A DNA stretch of 64,000 nucleotides from Streptomyces sp. P3 (GCF_003032475.1 NZ_CP028369.1:248001-312000); one strand, 5' to 3'. Counted from the first letter of the stretch, positions 27,364-35,932 are shown. Notes: generated from the sequence alone by a model not told the origin. Program-made: numbers and translations.

Positions 27364-28320
27364 CTAGCCCTTCACCGCGCCGGTGAGCATGCCCTTCTTG
27401 AAGTGCTTCTGGACGAACGGGGACAGCACGGCGACCGGCAGCAGCGCCATCACCATGACCGCCATCTGCACGGCGAGACCCGACAGCTGACCGGTCTTGA
27501 TGGCCTGGCCCAGGCCGACCGGGGCCTCCTGCTTCTGCACCAGCTGGATCATGACGTTCTGCAGCGGCATCATGTCCTGGTCGTTGAGGTACAGCGACGC
27601 GTTGAACCAGGCGCTCCAGTAGCCGACGGCGTAGAAGAGCGTGATCACGGCCAGCACCGCCCTCGACAGAGGCATGATGATCTGCCACAGGATCCGGAAG
27701 TCCCCGGCCCCGTCGATCCGCGCGCTGTCGATGAGTTCCTGCGAGATGCCCGTGAAGAAGCCGCGCAGGACCAGGATGTTGAACACGCTGATCGCGCTCG
27801 GCAGGATCAGCGCGAGGTAGGTGTCGGTCAGGCCGAGCGACTGCACCAGGAGATAGGTCGGGATCAGGCCGGCGCTGAAGAACATCGTCGCCAGCAGGAT
27901 CATCAGGATCCAGCGGTGCGCGAGCGAACCCGGGCGCGAGAGCCCGTAGGCGCACAGCACGGAGACGCTCATCGAGAAGAGGGTGCCGACGACGGTGATC
28001 AGCACGCTGATCACCGCCGCCCTCGTCACCTGTCCACCGCTGAGCAGCTCCTGGTAGGCGACGAAGGTGATGCCCTTGGGGATCATCACCAGGCCGCCGG
28101 CCTCGTCGATCGTCCTGCGTGAGGAGAGGCTGGTGACGACGACGATCCAGATGGGGAAGACGATGCCGAAGCAGGCGAGCGCGAGGACGATTCCCTTGCC
28201 CGCGAGGCCCGCCTTGCCGGGCTCCTCCTCCCAGGCCGGACGGGGCGGGGCCGCCCACCGGCCGGGCCGGTCCGCCGTCGCCTTGCCGAGGACCGCCGCC
28301 TTGTCGAGGACCGTGCTCAC
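27364..28320 (-). CDS. ABC sugar transporter permease (LplC/CUT1 type)
   Basis: A 318-residue inner-membrane permease of the COG0395 class, with six predicted membrane helices. The EAA-loop sequence GISQELIDSARIDGAGDFRILWQIIMPLSRAV contacts the ATPase. The GTG start overlaps the stop of the first permease by four bases (GTGA). With the partner permease and the lipoprotein it would import oligosaccharides, here predicted to be xyloglucan fragments. No sugar ATPase gene is nearby; Streptomyces CUT1 importers usually share the ATPase MsiK encoded elsewhere. Confidence 0.92.
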   Translation of the reverse strand: MSTVLDKAAVLGKATADRPGRWAAPPRPAWEEEPGKAGLAGKGIVLALACFGIVFPIWIVVVTSLSSRRTIDEAGGLVMIPKGITFVAYQELLSGGQVTRAAVISVLITVVGTLFSMSVSVLCAYGLSRPGSLAHRWILMILLATMFFSAGLIPTYLLVQSLGLTDTYLALILPSAISVFNILVLRGFFTGISQELIDSARIDGAGDFRILWQIIMPLSRAVLAVITLFYAVGYWSAWFNASLYLNDQDMMPLQNVMIQLVQKQEAPVGLGQAIKTGQLSGLAVQMAVMVMALLPVAVLSPFVQKHFKKGMLTGAVKG

Positions 28321-29360
28321 TTCTTGTACACCCCCTGCTCGCCCATGAGATGGGCCACCTTGTTCGCGGCGAGGACCAGTCCGAGACTGACGACGCCCTT
28401 GACCAGCCCTGCGGCGGCCGCGTATCCGAAGTCCTGGTTGCGCACGCCGTTCCACCAGACGAAGGTGTCCAGCACCTCCGAGGCTCCCGGCCCGACCGCG
28501 TCACGTTGCAGCAGGATCTGTTCGAAGCCGACCGTCAGCGCGTCCCCCACCCGCAGCACCAGGAGCAGCGCGATCACCGGCCGCAGCGCGGGCAGCGTCA
28601 CGTGCCAGGTACGGCGCCAGCGCCCGGCGCCGTCCATCGCGGCGGCCTCGTAGAGGTCCGTCGGGACGGAGGAGAGCGCGGCGAGGAAGACGATGATCCC
28701 CCAGCCCGCGTCCTTCCACACGCTCTCCGCCGTGACGAGGTACTTGAAGGTGTTCGGGTCGGTCATGATGTCGAGGCCGTCGTAGCCGTGCTGGCGCAGG
28801 AGTTGCGACAGGATGCCCGCGCCGCCGAACAGCTGCTGGAACACCGCGATGACCAGCACCCAGGAGAAGAAGTGCGGCAGGTAGAGGATCGCCTGCGAGA
28901 GCGCCCGCACCCTCGGCCTGACCACGCTGTTGATCACCAGGGCGAGGACGATCGGGATCGGGAAGTACAGCACGAGCTGGAGGAAGAAGAGGACCAGGGT
29001 GTTCTGCACCGCGTTCCAGAACGCCGAGTCCTCGAAGATGCGCTGGAAGTTCTCCAGGCCCACCCAGGGACTGTGCAGCATCGAGACGATGCCGTTGTCG
29101 CTGATGTACGGGTCGTAGTCCTGGAACGCGACGATGTTGCCCAGGATCGGGAGGTAGTTGAAGACCAGGAGCAGCACGAGGGCCGGCAGGGTCATCAGGA
29201 GCAGGGTCCGGTCCCGCCGGAACCGCAGCCGCAGGCTCTGCTTCCCGGTGGGGCCTGTCTCCTTCCGCGCGCCGGTGTCACCGCCGGCCGGCGCCGGGAT
29301 CCGCGGCGGTCGGGCTTTCGTCGTCTTGGCCCCGCTTCGAGGCACCGTGCTGTGGGACAC
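28317..29360 (-). CDS. ABC sugar transporter permease (LplB/CUT1 type)
   Basis: A 347-residue permease of the COG4209 (LplB) class. The first membrane helix is LLLMTLPALVLLLVFNYLPILG. The coupling loop is SSVPTDLYEAAAMDGAGRWRRTWHVTLPAL. I placed the start at GTG 29358-29360, which has GAGGAGAAC 7 bases upstream; the frame runs on to 29630 but only through the binding-protein gene. It is coupled to the second permease by a four-base overlap and lies 26 bp behind the binding-protein gene. Confidence 0.92.
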   Translation of the reverse strand: MSHSTVPRSGAKTTKARPPRIPAPAGGDTGARKETGPTGKQSLRLRFRRDRTLLLMTLPALVLLLVFNYLPILGNIVAFQDYDPYISDNGIVSMLHSPWVGLENFQRIFEDSAFWNAVQNTLVLFFLQLVLYFPIPIVLALVINSVVRPRVRALSQAILYLPHFFSWVLVIAVFQQLFGGAGILSQLLRQHGYDGLDIMTDPNTFKYLVTAESVWKDAGWGIIVFLAALSSVPTDLYEAAAMDGAGRWRRTWHVTLPALRPVIALLLVLRVGDALTVGFEQILLQRDAVGPGASEVLDTFVWWNGVRNQDFGYAAAAGLVKGVVSLGLVLAANKVAHLMGEQGVYKK

Positions 29361-29386
29361 GGCCGTTCTCCTCGCCTCGCTGCCGG

Positions 29387-31078
29387 TCAGCCCGCCGCCG
29401 GACCGTTGTCGTCGAGCAGCTTCTGGTACCAGTCGCGCAGCTTGTCGCCGCCCTTGCTCTTCCAGTCGGAGACGGCCTGCTGCATGTCGCTGATCTTCTT
29501 GCGGCCGCGGGTGACGTCGTCCTCCAACTGCTCGAAGTCGTTGGAGAGGTTGGTGTAGCGGGCCGGCTCGGTGATCTGCATGCCGTAGAAGGAGGACTTC
29601 TTGGTGAAGCCGCCCGCGCGCTGCTGCCACTCGACCTGCGCCTTGGCGACCGCGGGGAAGTCGGGGTGCGCGATGGTGGCGGCGGGGCTCGCGACCATGA
29701 CGTACGCGTTCGACACCTCGTTGTTGCCCAGGTCGGTCTTGACCGGGACACCGTCCTTGACGGTGTAGTGGGTTCCCTCCACGCCGTAGTTGGTCATCAT
29801 GTACTCCTTGGTGCCGTACGGCGCGGCGGTGACGTTGGCCACGGCCAGCACGTCACGGATGACCGACTCGGACGCCTTCTTGTTGACGAAGGCGAAGATG
29901 CCGGCCGGCTGTTCGGCCCAGAGGGTGGGGTCGCCGCCGTCGTGCGCGAAGACGTCCATCCCCCAGATCTTGAACTGCGGGTTCTGGGTGGCCTGTTCGG
30001 CGGTGCGGCCCCACCACTGGCTGATGTTGTTGGCGTAGATCAGGAACTCGCCCGCCGCGAACTTGGGGCCGGGGTCGGGGGCCGTCTTGCCCAGTTCGCC
30101 GTCGGGGTGCACCACTTTGGCGGCGAACAGCTTGCGGGTCCACTCCAGTGCCTCGAGGTACTCGTCGGTCTCGATGCGGTTGACGAGCTTGCCGTCGACG
30201 AGGTTCCAGCCGAGCGGCTTCTCGCTGCCGGAGAGCACGCCGAACATCTGCCAGGCGGTCCACTTCATGTCCAGGCAGGCCCACCGCTTGGCCTTGGCGT
30301 TGGTGATCTCCTTGGCCAGGGCCATGAACTCGTCCGCCGAGCGCGGTACCTGGTAGCCCTCCTTGTCGAAGATGTCCTTGCGGTAGAGGGGCACGATGCT
30401 GGGGACGTACGGTGCGGGCATCGGCAGACCGCGCAGCTTGCCGCCGAAGATGGAGCGCTGCCAGGCGTCCGTCGGGATCGCCGCGAGGTTCGGGTACTCC
30501 TTGACCTTGTCGCCGGACAGGTAGGGGCCGAGGTCGGCGAACTTGCTGAGGATGGCGCTGGGTATCTTGCCGCCCATGTTCCAGCCGGGGACGACCACCA
30601 CGTCGGGCACCTCGCTGGAGGCGAGGACCGCGCCGAGCTTCTGGTCGTAGGTGTTGCCGTCCTGGTTCTGCCAGACGACGTCGACGCCGATGAGGTCGTT
30701 CATCCCCTTGTAGTAGGCGTTCGTGCCCTTGGGCGGGGAGCCCCAGAACGGCGACATGATCGTGACCTTGCCGCCCTTGCCGAGCTTCTTGGGCACCGAG
30801 TCCTTCAGCGTCGCCAGGTCCAGTTTGCCGGTGAACCCGATCGCCGAGCCGTTCTTGGCCGGGATGTCCGGCGTCACCACGTTGCTGGCCACGAAGGCGG
30901 GGAGGATCTTCTTGGCGTCCTTGCCCGACGTGGTGCCGTCGCGCGAGCCGCTCTCCGAACCGCCGCAGGCGGCGAGCAGTGGCATCCCTCCCGCCACCGC
31001 TGCGGTGGCGACCGCCGTGGAGGCGAGGAAGCTTCTCCGGCTCGGCCCGGAGGAGGCGGAAGCGGCGTTCGGCGTCAT
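29387..31078 (-). CDS. Extracellular solute-binding lipoprotein of the sugar ABC transporter
   Basis: A 563-residue family 1 solute-binding protein of the large LipO/LplA type. The N-terminus has SRRSFLASTAVATAAVAGGMPLLAACGG: a twin-arginine motif and lipobox LAAC. The mature protein would be tethered outside the membrane and capture oligosaccharides. Large size and paired LplB/LplC permeases are typical of carriers for complex oligosaccharides. The ATG (31076-31078) has a GAAGGG site 7 bases upstream. An operator palindrome lies 119 bp upstream at 31197-31210. It is the first gene of the leftward transporter-glycosidase operon. Confidence 0.92.
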   Translation of the reverse strand: MTPNAASASSGPSRRSFLASTAVATAAVAGGMPLLAACGGSESGSRDGTTSGKDAKKILPAFVASNVVTPDIPAKNGSAIGFTGKLDLATLKDSVPKKLGKGGKVTIMSPFWGSPPKGTNAYYKGMNDLIGVDVVWQNQDGNTYDQKLGAVLASSEVPDVVVVPGWNMGGKIPSAILSKFADLGPYLSGDKVKEYPNLAAIPTDAWQRSIFGGKLRGLPMPAPYVPSIVPLYRKDIFDKEGYQVPRSADEFMALAKEITNAKAKRWACLDMKWTAWQMFGVLSGSEKPLGWNLVDGKLVNRIETDEYLEALEWTRKLFAAKVVHPDGELGKTAPDPGPKFAAGEFLIYANNISQWWGRTAEQATQNPQFKIWGMDVFAHDGGDPTLWAEQPAGIFAFVNKKASESVIRDVLAVANVTAAPYGTKEYMMTNYGVEGTHYTVKDGVPVKTDLGNNEVSNAYVMVASPAATIAHPDFPAVAKAQVEWQQRAGGFTKKSSFYGMQITEPARYTNLSNDFEQLEDDVTRGRKKISDMQQAVSDWKSKGGDKLRDWYQKLLDDNGPAAG

Positions 31079-31196
31079 TGCGTCAACCCTTCATGGCGCA
31101 CCAGGACACCCGGCGGTGGCCGTCGGCTGCGGTGTCTCGAGTGGAACTGGCTGAGCTGAAGCGGTTCCTGCGGCCCCATACGCTGAGGCTTTTCAG

Positions 31197-31210
31197 TCGA
31201 AGCGCTTCGA
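31197..31210. promoter_or_regulatory. LacI-type operator for the transporter operon
   Basis: TCGAAGCGCTTCGA, a perfect 14-bp palindrome identical to the core of the sites in front of the LacI-family gene. It lies 119 bp upstream of the binding-protein start. Confidence 0.85.
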
Positions 31211-31356
31211 TGTTGCTGCGAGGTTAAGTGAACACCCGAGGGCGCACAAGGGTCGTCCCCAAGTTTCCTCCGAGGCATCCGGGGTGACCTGTTCGTATGC
31301 ACCGCTTGAAATAAGCGTGAGGTCCCCTTGACACCCACCGGTACGCCGAATGAGCA

Positions 31357-31370
31357 TCGAAGCGCTTCGA
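31357..31370. promoter_or_regulatory. LacI-type operator for the GH3 gene
   Basis: TCGAAGCGCTTCGA, a perfect 14-bp palindrome 36 bp before the GTG of the GH3 gene. It overlaps the upstream in-frame ATG at 31350, which argues against that ATG as the start. Confidence 0.85.
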
Positions 31371-31406
31371 AAGAGCCAGCTCGCTCCATCGCAAAGGGAA
31401 CCCCAC

Positions 31407-34277
31407 GTGACCGCACACACGCCGCCCACGCCGCCTTTCCGCGATCCGCGGCTGCCGTTCGCGAAGCGCATCGACGACCTGCTGTCCCGGCTGACCCTGG
31501 ACGAGAAGGTCTCCTTCCTGCACCAGTTCGCCCCGGCCGTCGAGCGGCTCGGCGTCGAGGCGTTCCGCACCGGCCAGGAGGCGCTGCACGGCGTCGCGTG
31601 GATGGGCCCGGCGACGGTGTTCCCGCAGGCCGTCGGGTTGGGAGCGACCTGGAACACCGATCTGGTACGGCGGGTCGGCGAGGCGGTGTCCAAGGAGGTA
31701 CGGGCGATGCGCGCCCTCGACGAGCGCGTCGGGCTGAACGTCTGGGCCCCCACCGTCAACCTGCTGCGCCACCCCCTGTGGGGCCGCAACGAGGAGGGCT
31801 ACTCGGAGGACCCGAAGCTGACGTCCGCCATCGCCACCGCGTACACCCACGGCCTGCGCGGAGACCACCCGACGTACTGGCGCACGGCCCCCGTCCTCAA
31901 GCACTGGCTCGCGCACAACAACGAGACGGACCGCGCCCTCACCTCGTCGTCGGTGCGTCCCCGGGTGCTCCACGAGTACGATCTGCGCGCCTTCCGCGAC
32001 ACCGTCGAGGCGGGCGCGGTGGCGGGCGTGATGCCCGCGTACAACCTGGTCAACGGCCGCCCCAACCACGTCTCGCCGTATCTGCGCGAGCAGCTGCGGG
32101 CCTGGACCGACGAGGACCTGATGGTCTGCTCCGACGCGGGCGCGCCGTCCAACCTGGTCGACTCCGAGCACTACTTCGACACCCACGAGGAGGCTACGGC
32201 GGCCTCGTTGCTCGCCGGCGTGGACAGCTTCACCGACCACGGCACCGACGGCTCGAAGATCGTCGCCCGGGTCCGGGGCGCCCTGGAGCAGGGCCTGCTC
32301 ACCGAGGCGGACGTCGACACGGCGGTCCGCCGCCAGCTCTCGGTCCGCTTCCGGCTCGGCGAGTTCGACCCGCACGACGACCCGCACGCGGGGACCGGCG
32401 AGTTCGACACCCCGGCGCACCGCGCGCTCGCCGGCAAGGCCGCCGAGCAGGCGGTGGTGCTGCTGCGCAACGACGGCGTGCTGCCGCTGGCCGCCGACAC
32501 CCGGATCGCGGTGGTCGGACTGCTCGCTGACGAGTGCAAGGTCGACTGGTACAGCGGCACGCCGATCCACCGCTCCACCCCGCTGGAGGGGCTGTACGAG
32601 CGGTTCGGCGCCGAGCGGGTCGAGTTCGCCGAGGGCGTGGACCGGGTCCTGCTGAAGACCTCGGCCGGAGCGTTCCTGAAGGTCCCCGCCACGCCCGAGG
32701 CCTGCGACGAGGTGCGCGGCGCCGAGGGCGCCCTCGACCCTGCGCTGCTGGCCGGCCGCACCGACCTGCCGCCGCTGACCGCGGACGCCGAGGGCACGGA
32801 GCTGGCGCTGGTGGACTGGGGCGAGGGCGTGCTGACGCTGCGCGCCCCCGACGGCCGCTACCTCTCGGTCGCCGAGGACGGCCTGCTGCGCGCCTCCGCG
32901 GACCAGCCCGGCGGCTGGATCGTGCAGGAGACGTTCCGCCTGGAACCCCACGGAAACGGTCACCTCCTGCTGCACCTGGGCACGGGTCGTCACGTGTGTG
33001 TCGCCGCCGACGATGTGCGGGTTGCCGGACCGGACGCGGAGACCGGGGGGAGCCCCGAGGTCTTCGAGCTCATCGTCGTCGAATCAGGCGAGAGCGCAGT
33101 GACCCGGATCACCGCCGGGGCCGACGTGGTCGTGGTGGTGGCCGGCAACGACCCGCACATCAACGGCCGGGAGACCGAGGACCGCACCACGCTGCGCCTG
33201 CCGGCCCACCAGGAGCGGCTGCTTGCGGCCGCCCGGGCGGCGCAGGCGCGCACGGTGCTGGTGCTGGTGTCGGCGTACCCGTACGCGTTCGAGCCCGGCC
33301 CGCTGTCCGCGGCGCTGTGGACAGCGCACGGCGGCCAGGCCGCGGGGGCCGCCCTGGCGCGCGTCCTGGCCGGCGACGTCTCCCCGGCCGGCCGCCTGCC
33401 GCAGACCTGGTACGCCGACGACGCGGACCTGCCCGACCTGCTGGACTACGACGTGATCGGCGCCCGGCAGACCTACCTCTACTTCGAGGGCGCCGCGCTG
33501 TTCCCGTTCGGGCACGGCCTGTCGTACGCCTCGTTCGCGTACACCGATCTCGCGGTGCGGGTGAGGGACGGGAGGGCGCACGTCGCCTGCACGCTGACCA
33601 ACACCGGCGACATGACGGCCGACGAGGTCGTCCAACTGTACGCCCGCGCCGTGGACCCGTCGGTCGTCCGCCCGCGCCGTGAGCTGCTCGACTGCCGCCG
33701 GATCACCCTGGTCCCCGGGGCGAGCACGGACGTCGCCTTCGACGTGCCGCTGTCCGCCTTCGCGTTCTGGGACGTGGCGCGGGGCGGGCCGCGTCTGGAG
33801 CCGGGCCCGTACGAACTGCTGGTCGGCGCGTCCAGCGAGGACGTCCGCCTGCGCGCGACCGCCGTACTCGACGGCGAGCCGACGGCGCCGCGCGCGGTGC
33901 GCGCGGACGGACTCGCGGCGGCCGACTTCGACGAGCAGGGCGGCACCGAGATCGTCGACCGCACGAAGGAGTCGGGCGACGCGGTGACGCCGGTCGACGG
34001 AGGGGCGGGCGAACTGCTCTACCGCGCCTGCGACTTCGGCGCGGGCGCGGACACACCGGGGGTGACGGCGGTGACGGTGACGGCGTCCGGCCGGGGCACG
34101 GTGGAGCTGTCCCTGGACGGCGGCCCGGTGCTGGCCACGGTGGCCCTCGGCACTCCCACGCCGGGCCCGTACGCCTATGTCACCGTGGACGCGCCCTTCG
34201 TCGCGGACGGCGTCCGCGACCTGCGCCTCGGACTGCGCGGCCCACTGCGGCTCGCGCACGTCGGCTTCTCCGGTTGA
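31407..34277 (+). CDS. GH3 beta-glucosidase with inserted beta-trefoil-like segment
   Basis: A 956-residue intracellular family 3 glycoside hydrolase. The N-terminal barrel has LNVWAPTVNLLRHPLWGRNEEGYSEDP, VLKHWLAHNNETDR and the nucleophile region LMVCSDAGAPSNLV (SDA instead of the usual SDW). The C-terminal alpha/beta domain (QAVVLLRNDGVLPL ... VVVVAGNDPHINGRETEDRT) is split at about residues 410-560. The insert carries a DGRYLSVAEDGLLRAS motif, like fascin or ricin-type trefoils. A fibronectin-III-like domain and a C-terminal beta-sandwich follow. The GTG at 31407 has an AAAGGGA site 6 bases upstream. It would remove backbone glucose once xylose is gone. A related beta-xylosidase or galactosidase activity is possible. 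Confidence 0.88.
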   Translation: MTAHTPPTPPFRDPRLPFAKRIDDLLSRLTLDEKVSFLHQFAPAVERLGVEAFRTGQEALHGVAWMGPATVFPQAVGLGATWNTDLVRRVGEAVSKEVRAMRALDERVGLNVWAPTVNLLRHPLWGRNEEGYSEDPKLTSAIATAYTHGLRGDHPTYWRTAPVLKHWLAHNNETDRALTSSSVRPRVLHEYDLRAFRDTVEAGAVAGVMPAYNLVNGRPNHVSPYLREQLRAWTDEDLMVCSDAGAPSNLVDSEHYFDTHEEATAASLLAGVDSFTDHGTDGSKIVARVRGALEQGLLTEADVDTAVRRQLSVRFRLGEFDPHDDPHAGTGEFDTPAHRALAGKAAEQAVVLLRNDGVLPLAADTRIAVVGLLADECKVDWYSGTPIHRSTPLEGLYERFGAERVEFAEGVDRVLLKTSAGAFLKVPATPEACDEVRGAEGALDPALLAGRTDLPPLTADAEGTELALVDWGEGVLTLRAPDGRYLSVAEDGLLRASADQPGGWIVQETFRLEPHGNGHLLLHLGTGRHVCVAADDVRVAGPDAETGGSPEVFELIVVESGESAVTRITAGADVVVVVAGNDPHINGRETEDRTTLRLPAHQERLLAAARAAQARTVLVLVSAYPYAFEPGPLSAALWTAHGGQAAGAALARVLAGDVSPAGRLPQTWYADDADLPDLLDYDVIGARQTYLYFEGAALFPFGHGLSYASFAYTDLAVRVRDGRAHVACTLTNTGDMTADEVVQLYARAVDPSVVRPRRELLDCRRITLVPGASTDVAFDVPLSAFAFWDVARGGPRLEPGPYELLVGASSEDVRLRATAVLDGEPTAPRAVRADGLAAADFDEQGGTEIVDRTKESGDAVTPVDGGAGELLYRACDFGAGADTPGVTAVTVTASGRGTVELSLDGGPVLATVALGTPTPGPYAYVTVDAPFVADGVRDLRLGLRGPLRLAHVGFSG

Positions 34278-34301
34278 GGGTCCGGACGAGGCCGGCAGCA
34301 A

Positions 34302-34343
34302 GAAGGGGCCCGGCGCCGGAAGGCAGCGGCGCCGGGCCCCTTC
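34302..34343. terminator. Very strong hairpin terminator after GH3 gene
   Basis: A perfect 17-bp stem (GAAGGGGCCCGGCGCCG and its complement) with an eight-base loop, 25 bp behind the GH3 stop in a convergent gap. It can serve both strands. Confidence 0.9.
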
Positions 34344-34378
34344 GGGGACGGCGTGTGAGCGCCGACCCGAAGACTATA

Positions 34379-34393
34379 TGAAAATGGTTCCCA
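34379..34393. promoter_or_regulatory. Orphan Zur/Fur-like inverted repeat
   Basis: TGAAAATGGTTCCCA has the TGnnAAnnnTTnnCA pattern of zinc-regulator (Zur) boxes and stands out as AT-rich (TATATGAAAATGGTTCCCATTAGC) in a 73% GC region. It lies between the ends of two convergent genes, so no gene starts from it in the usual way. Confidence 0.4.
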
Positions 34394-34446
34394 TTAGCTA
34401 GAGGGTTCCGGACGGCCGGGATCCGGCCGGTCGGGGGCCGACCGGC

Positions 34447-35910
34447 TCAGAGCGCGAGCCCCGTCAGCACCAGCACCCGCTCGTAGGTGTAGTCCTCCAT
34501 CGCGAACCGGACGCCCTCGCGGCCCACGCCGGACTGCTTGGCGCCGCCGTACGGCATCTGGTCGGCGCGGTAGGAGGGCACGTCGCCGATGACGACGCCG
34601 CCGACCTCGAGCGCGCGGTGGGCGCGGAAGGCCGCCTGGACGTCATGGGTGAACACGCCCGCCTGGAGGCCGTACTTGGAGGAGTTGACAGCCGCGAAGG
34701 CCTCGGCCTCGCCGTCGGCGCGCTGCACGGTGAGGACCGGTCCGAAGACCTCCTCGCAGGCGACCTTGGTGTCGGCCGGCACGTCGACCAGCACGGTCGG
34801 CGCGTAGGTGGCGCCGTCGCGCTCACCGCCGGTCAGGAGCTTCGCCCCCGCCGCGACGGCCTCGTCCACCCATGTCTCGACCCGCCGGGCCGCGTCCTCG
34901 CTGACCAGCGGGCCGACGTCGGTCGCGGCGTCCGACGGGTCGCCGGTGACCTGCGCCTCGACGGCGGCGACGATGCGCGGCAGCAGCCGGTCGTACACGG
35001 AGGCGTCCGCGATGACCCGCTGCACGGAGATGCAGGACTGACCGCCCTGGTAGTTGGAGAAGGTCGCGATGCGGGTGGCGGCCCAGTCGAGGTCGGCGTC
35101 GCTCGCGAAGTCGCCGAGGACGACGGCCGCGCCGTTGCCGCCCAGCTCCAGGGTGCAGTGTTTGCGCGGCACCGAGTCCATGATCGCGTAGCCGACCTTC
35201 TCGGAGCCGGTGAAGGAGATCACGGGCAGCCGCTCGTCCTGGACGAGGGCCGGCATGCGGTCGTTGGAGACCGGCAGGATCGACCAGGAACCGACGGGCA
35301 GCTCGGTCTCGGCGAGCAGCTCGCCGATGACCAGAGCGGACAGCGGGGTCGCCGGGGCGGGCTTCAGGATGATCGGCGCGCCGGCCGCGATGGCCGGGGC
35401 GATCTTGTGGGCGCACAGGTTCAGCGGGAAGTTGAACGGCGCGATGCCGAGCACCACGCCCTTCGGGAAGCGCCGGGTGAGCGCGAGCCGCCCCTGGCCG
35501 CCGGCGTCGGTGTCGAGCCGCTGGGCCTCGCCGCCGTTGAACCGACGGGCCTCCTCGGCCGCGAAGCGGAACACGGAGACGGCCCGGCCGACCTCCCCGC
35601 GCGCCCACTTGACGGGCTTGCCGTTCTCGGCGGAGATCAGCCGCGCGATCTCCTCGGTGCGCTCGGCGAGCCGCTTGCTGACGTGGTCGAGGGCGGCGGC
35701 GCGCACATGGGCCGGGGTGGCGGCGAACTCGTCCCGCACGGCGTACGCGGCGGCGACGGCCTCCTCGACCTGCGCGTCCGTCGGCACGCCGACCCTGCCG
35801 ACGAGACGGCCGTCCCACGGGGAGGTGACGTCGAAGCTGTCCTCACCGGTGACCTGGCGTCCGGCGAGCCAGAAGGCGTGGGTGGCCCCCACGTTCGTTT
35901 CCTGGGGCAT
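34447..35910 (-). CDS. NAD(P)-dependent aldehyde dehydrogenase
   Basis: A 487-residue member of the ALDH superfamily. Catalytic Cys is in NYQGGQSCISVQRV, the general base Glu is in CTLELGGNGA, and the cofactor loop is VISFTGSEKVGY. EEVFGPVLTVQ and the terminal QMPYGGAKQSGVGREG are family marks. The substrate range of the succinate-semialdehyde/glyceraldehyde group is possible, and its place near gabT suggests a role in GABA or aldehyde clearance. The ATG at 35908-35910 (MPQETNVGATHAFW) is the natural start. It is convergent with the GH3 gene and downstream of the PAP2 gene. Confidence 0.9.
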   Translation of the reverse strand: MPQETNVGATHAFWLAGRQVTGEDSFDVTSPWDGRLVGRVGVPTDAQVEEAVAAAYAVRDEFAATPAHVRAAALDHVSKRLAERTEEIARLISAENGKPVKWARGEVGRAVSVFRFAAEEARRFNGGEAQRLDTDAGGQGRLALTRRFPKGVVLGIAPFNFPLNLCAHKIAPAIAAGAPIILKPAPATPLSALVIGELLAETELPVGSWSILPVSNDRMPALVQDERLPVISFTGSEKVGYAIMDSVPRKHCTLELGGNGAAVVLGDFASDADLDWAATRIATFSNYQGGQSCISVQRVIADASVYDRLLPRIVAAVEAQVTGDPSDAATDVGPLVSEDAARRVETWVDEAVAAGAKLLTGGERDGATYAPTVLVDVPADTKVACEEVFGPVLTVQRADGEAEAFAAVNSSKYGLQAGVFTHDVQAAFRAHRALEVGGVVIGDVPSYRADQMPYGGAKQSGVGREGVRFAMEDYTYERVLVLTGLAL

Positions 35911-35932
35911 GGTCGAGTCCCGGCCCTTCCGC

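Larger units (their letters stand above)
31079..31406. promoter_or_regulatory. Divergent regulatory region between transporter operon and GH3 gene
   Basis: 328 bp without a gene. It holds two perfect operator palindromes (31197-31210 and 31357-31370) and one degenerate copy, GAAGC-GGTTC, at 31158-31167, so both directions can be controlled by the same LacI-type repressor. Nothing else recognisable is seen. Confidence 0.8.

Noticed and set aside
15276..31370. CebR-type cellulose regulon
   Set aside because: The operator arms (TCGAAGCGCTTCGA) differ from the CebR consensus TGGGAGCGCTCCCA, and the glycosidase set points to xyloglucan.
31350..31406. ATG at 31350 as start of the GH3 gene
   Set aside because: It lies in the operator and has no ribosome site; GTG at 31407 has AAAGGGA at ideal distance.
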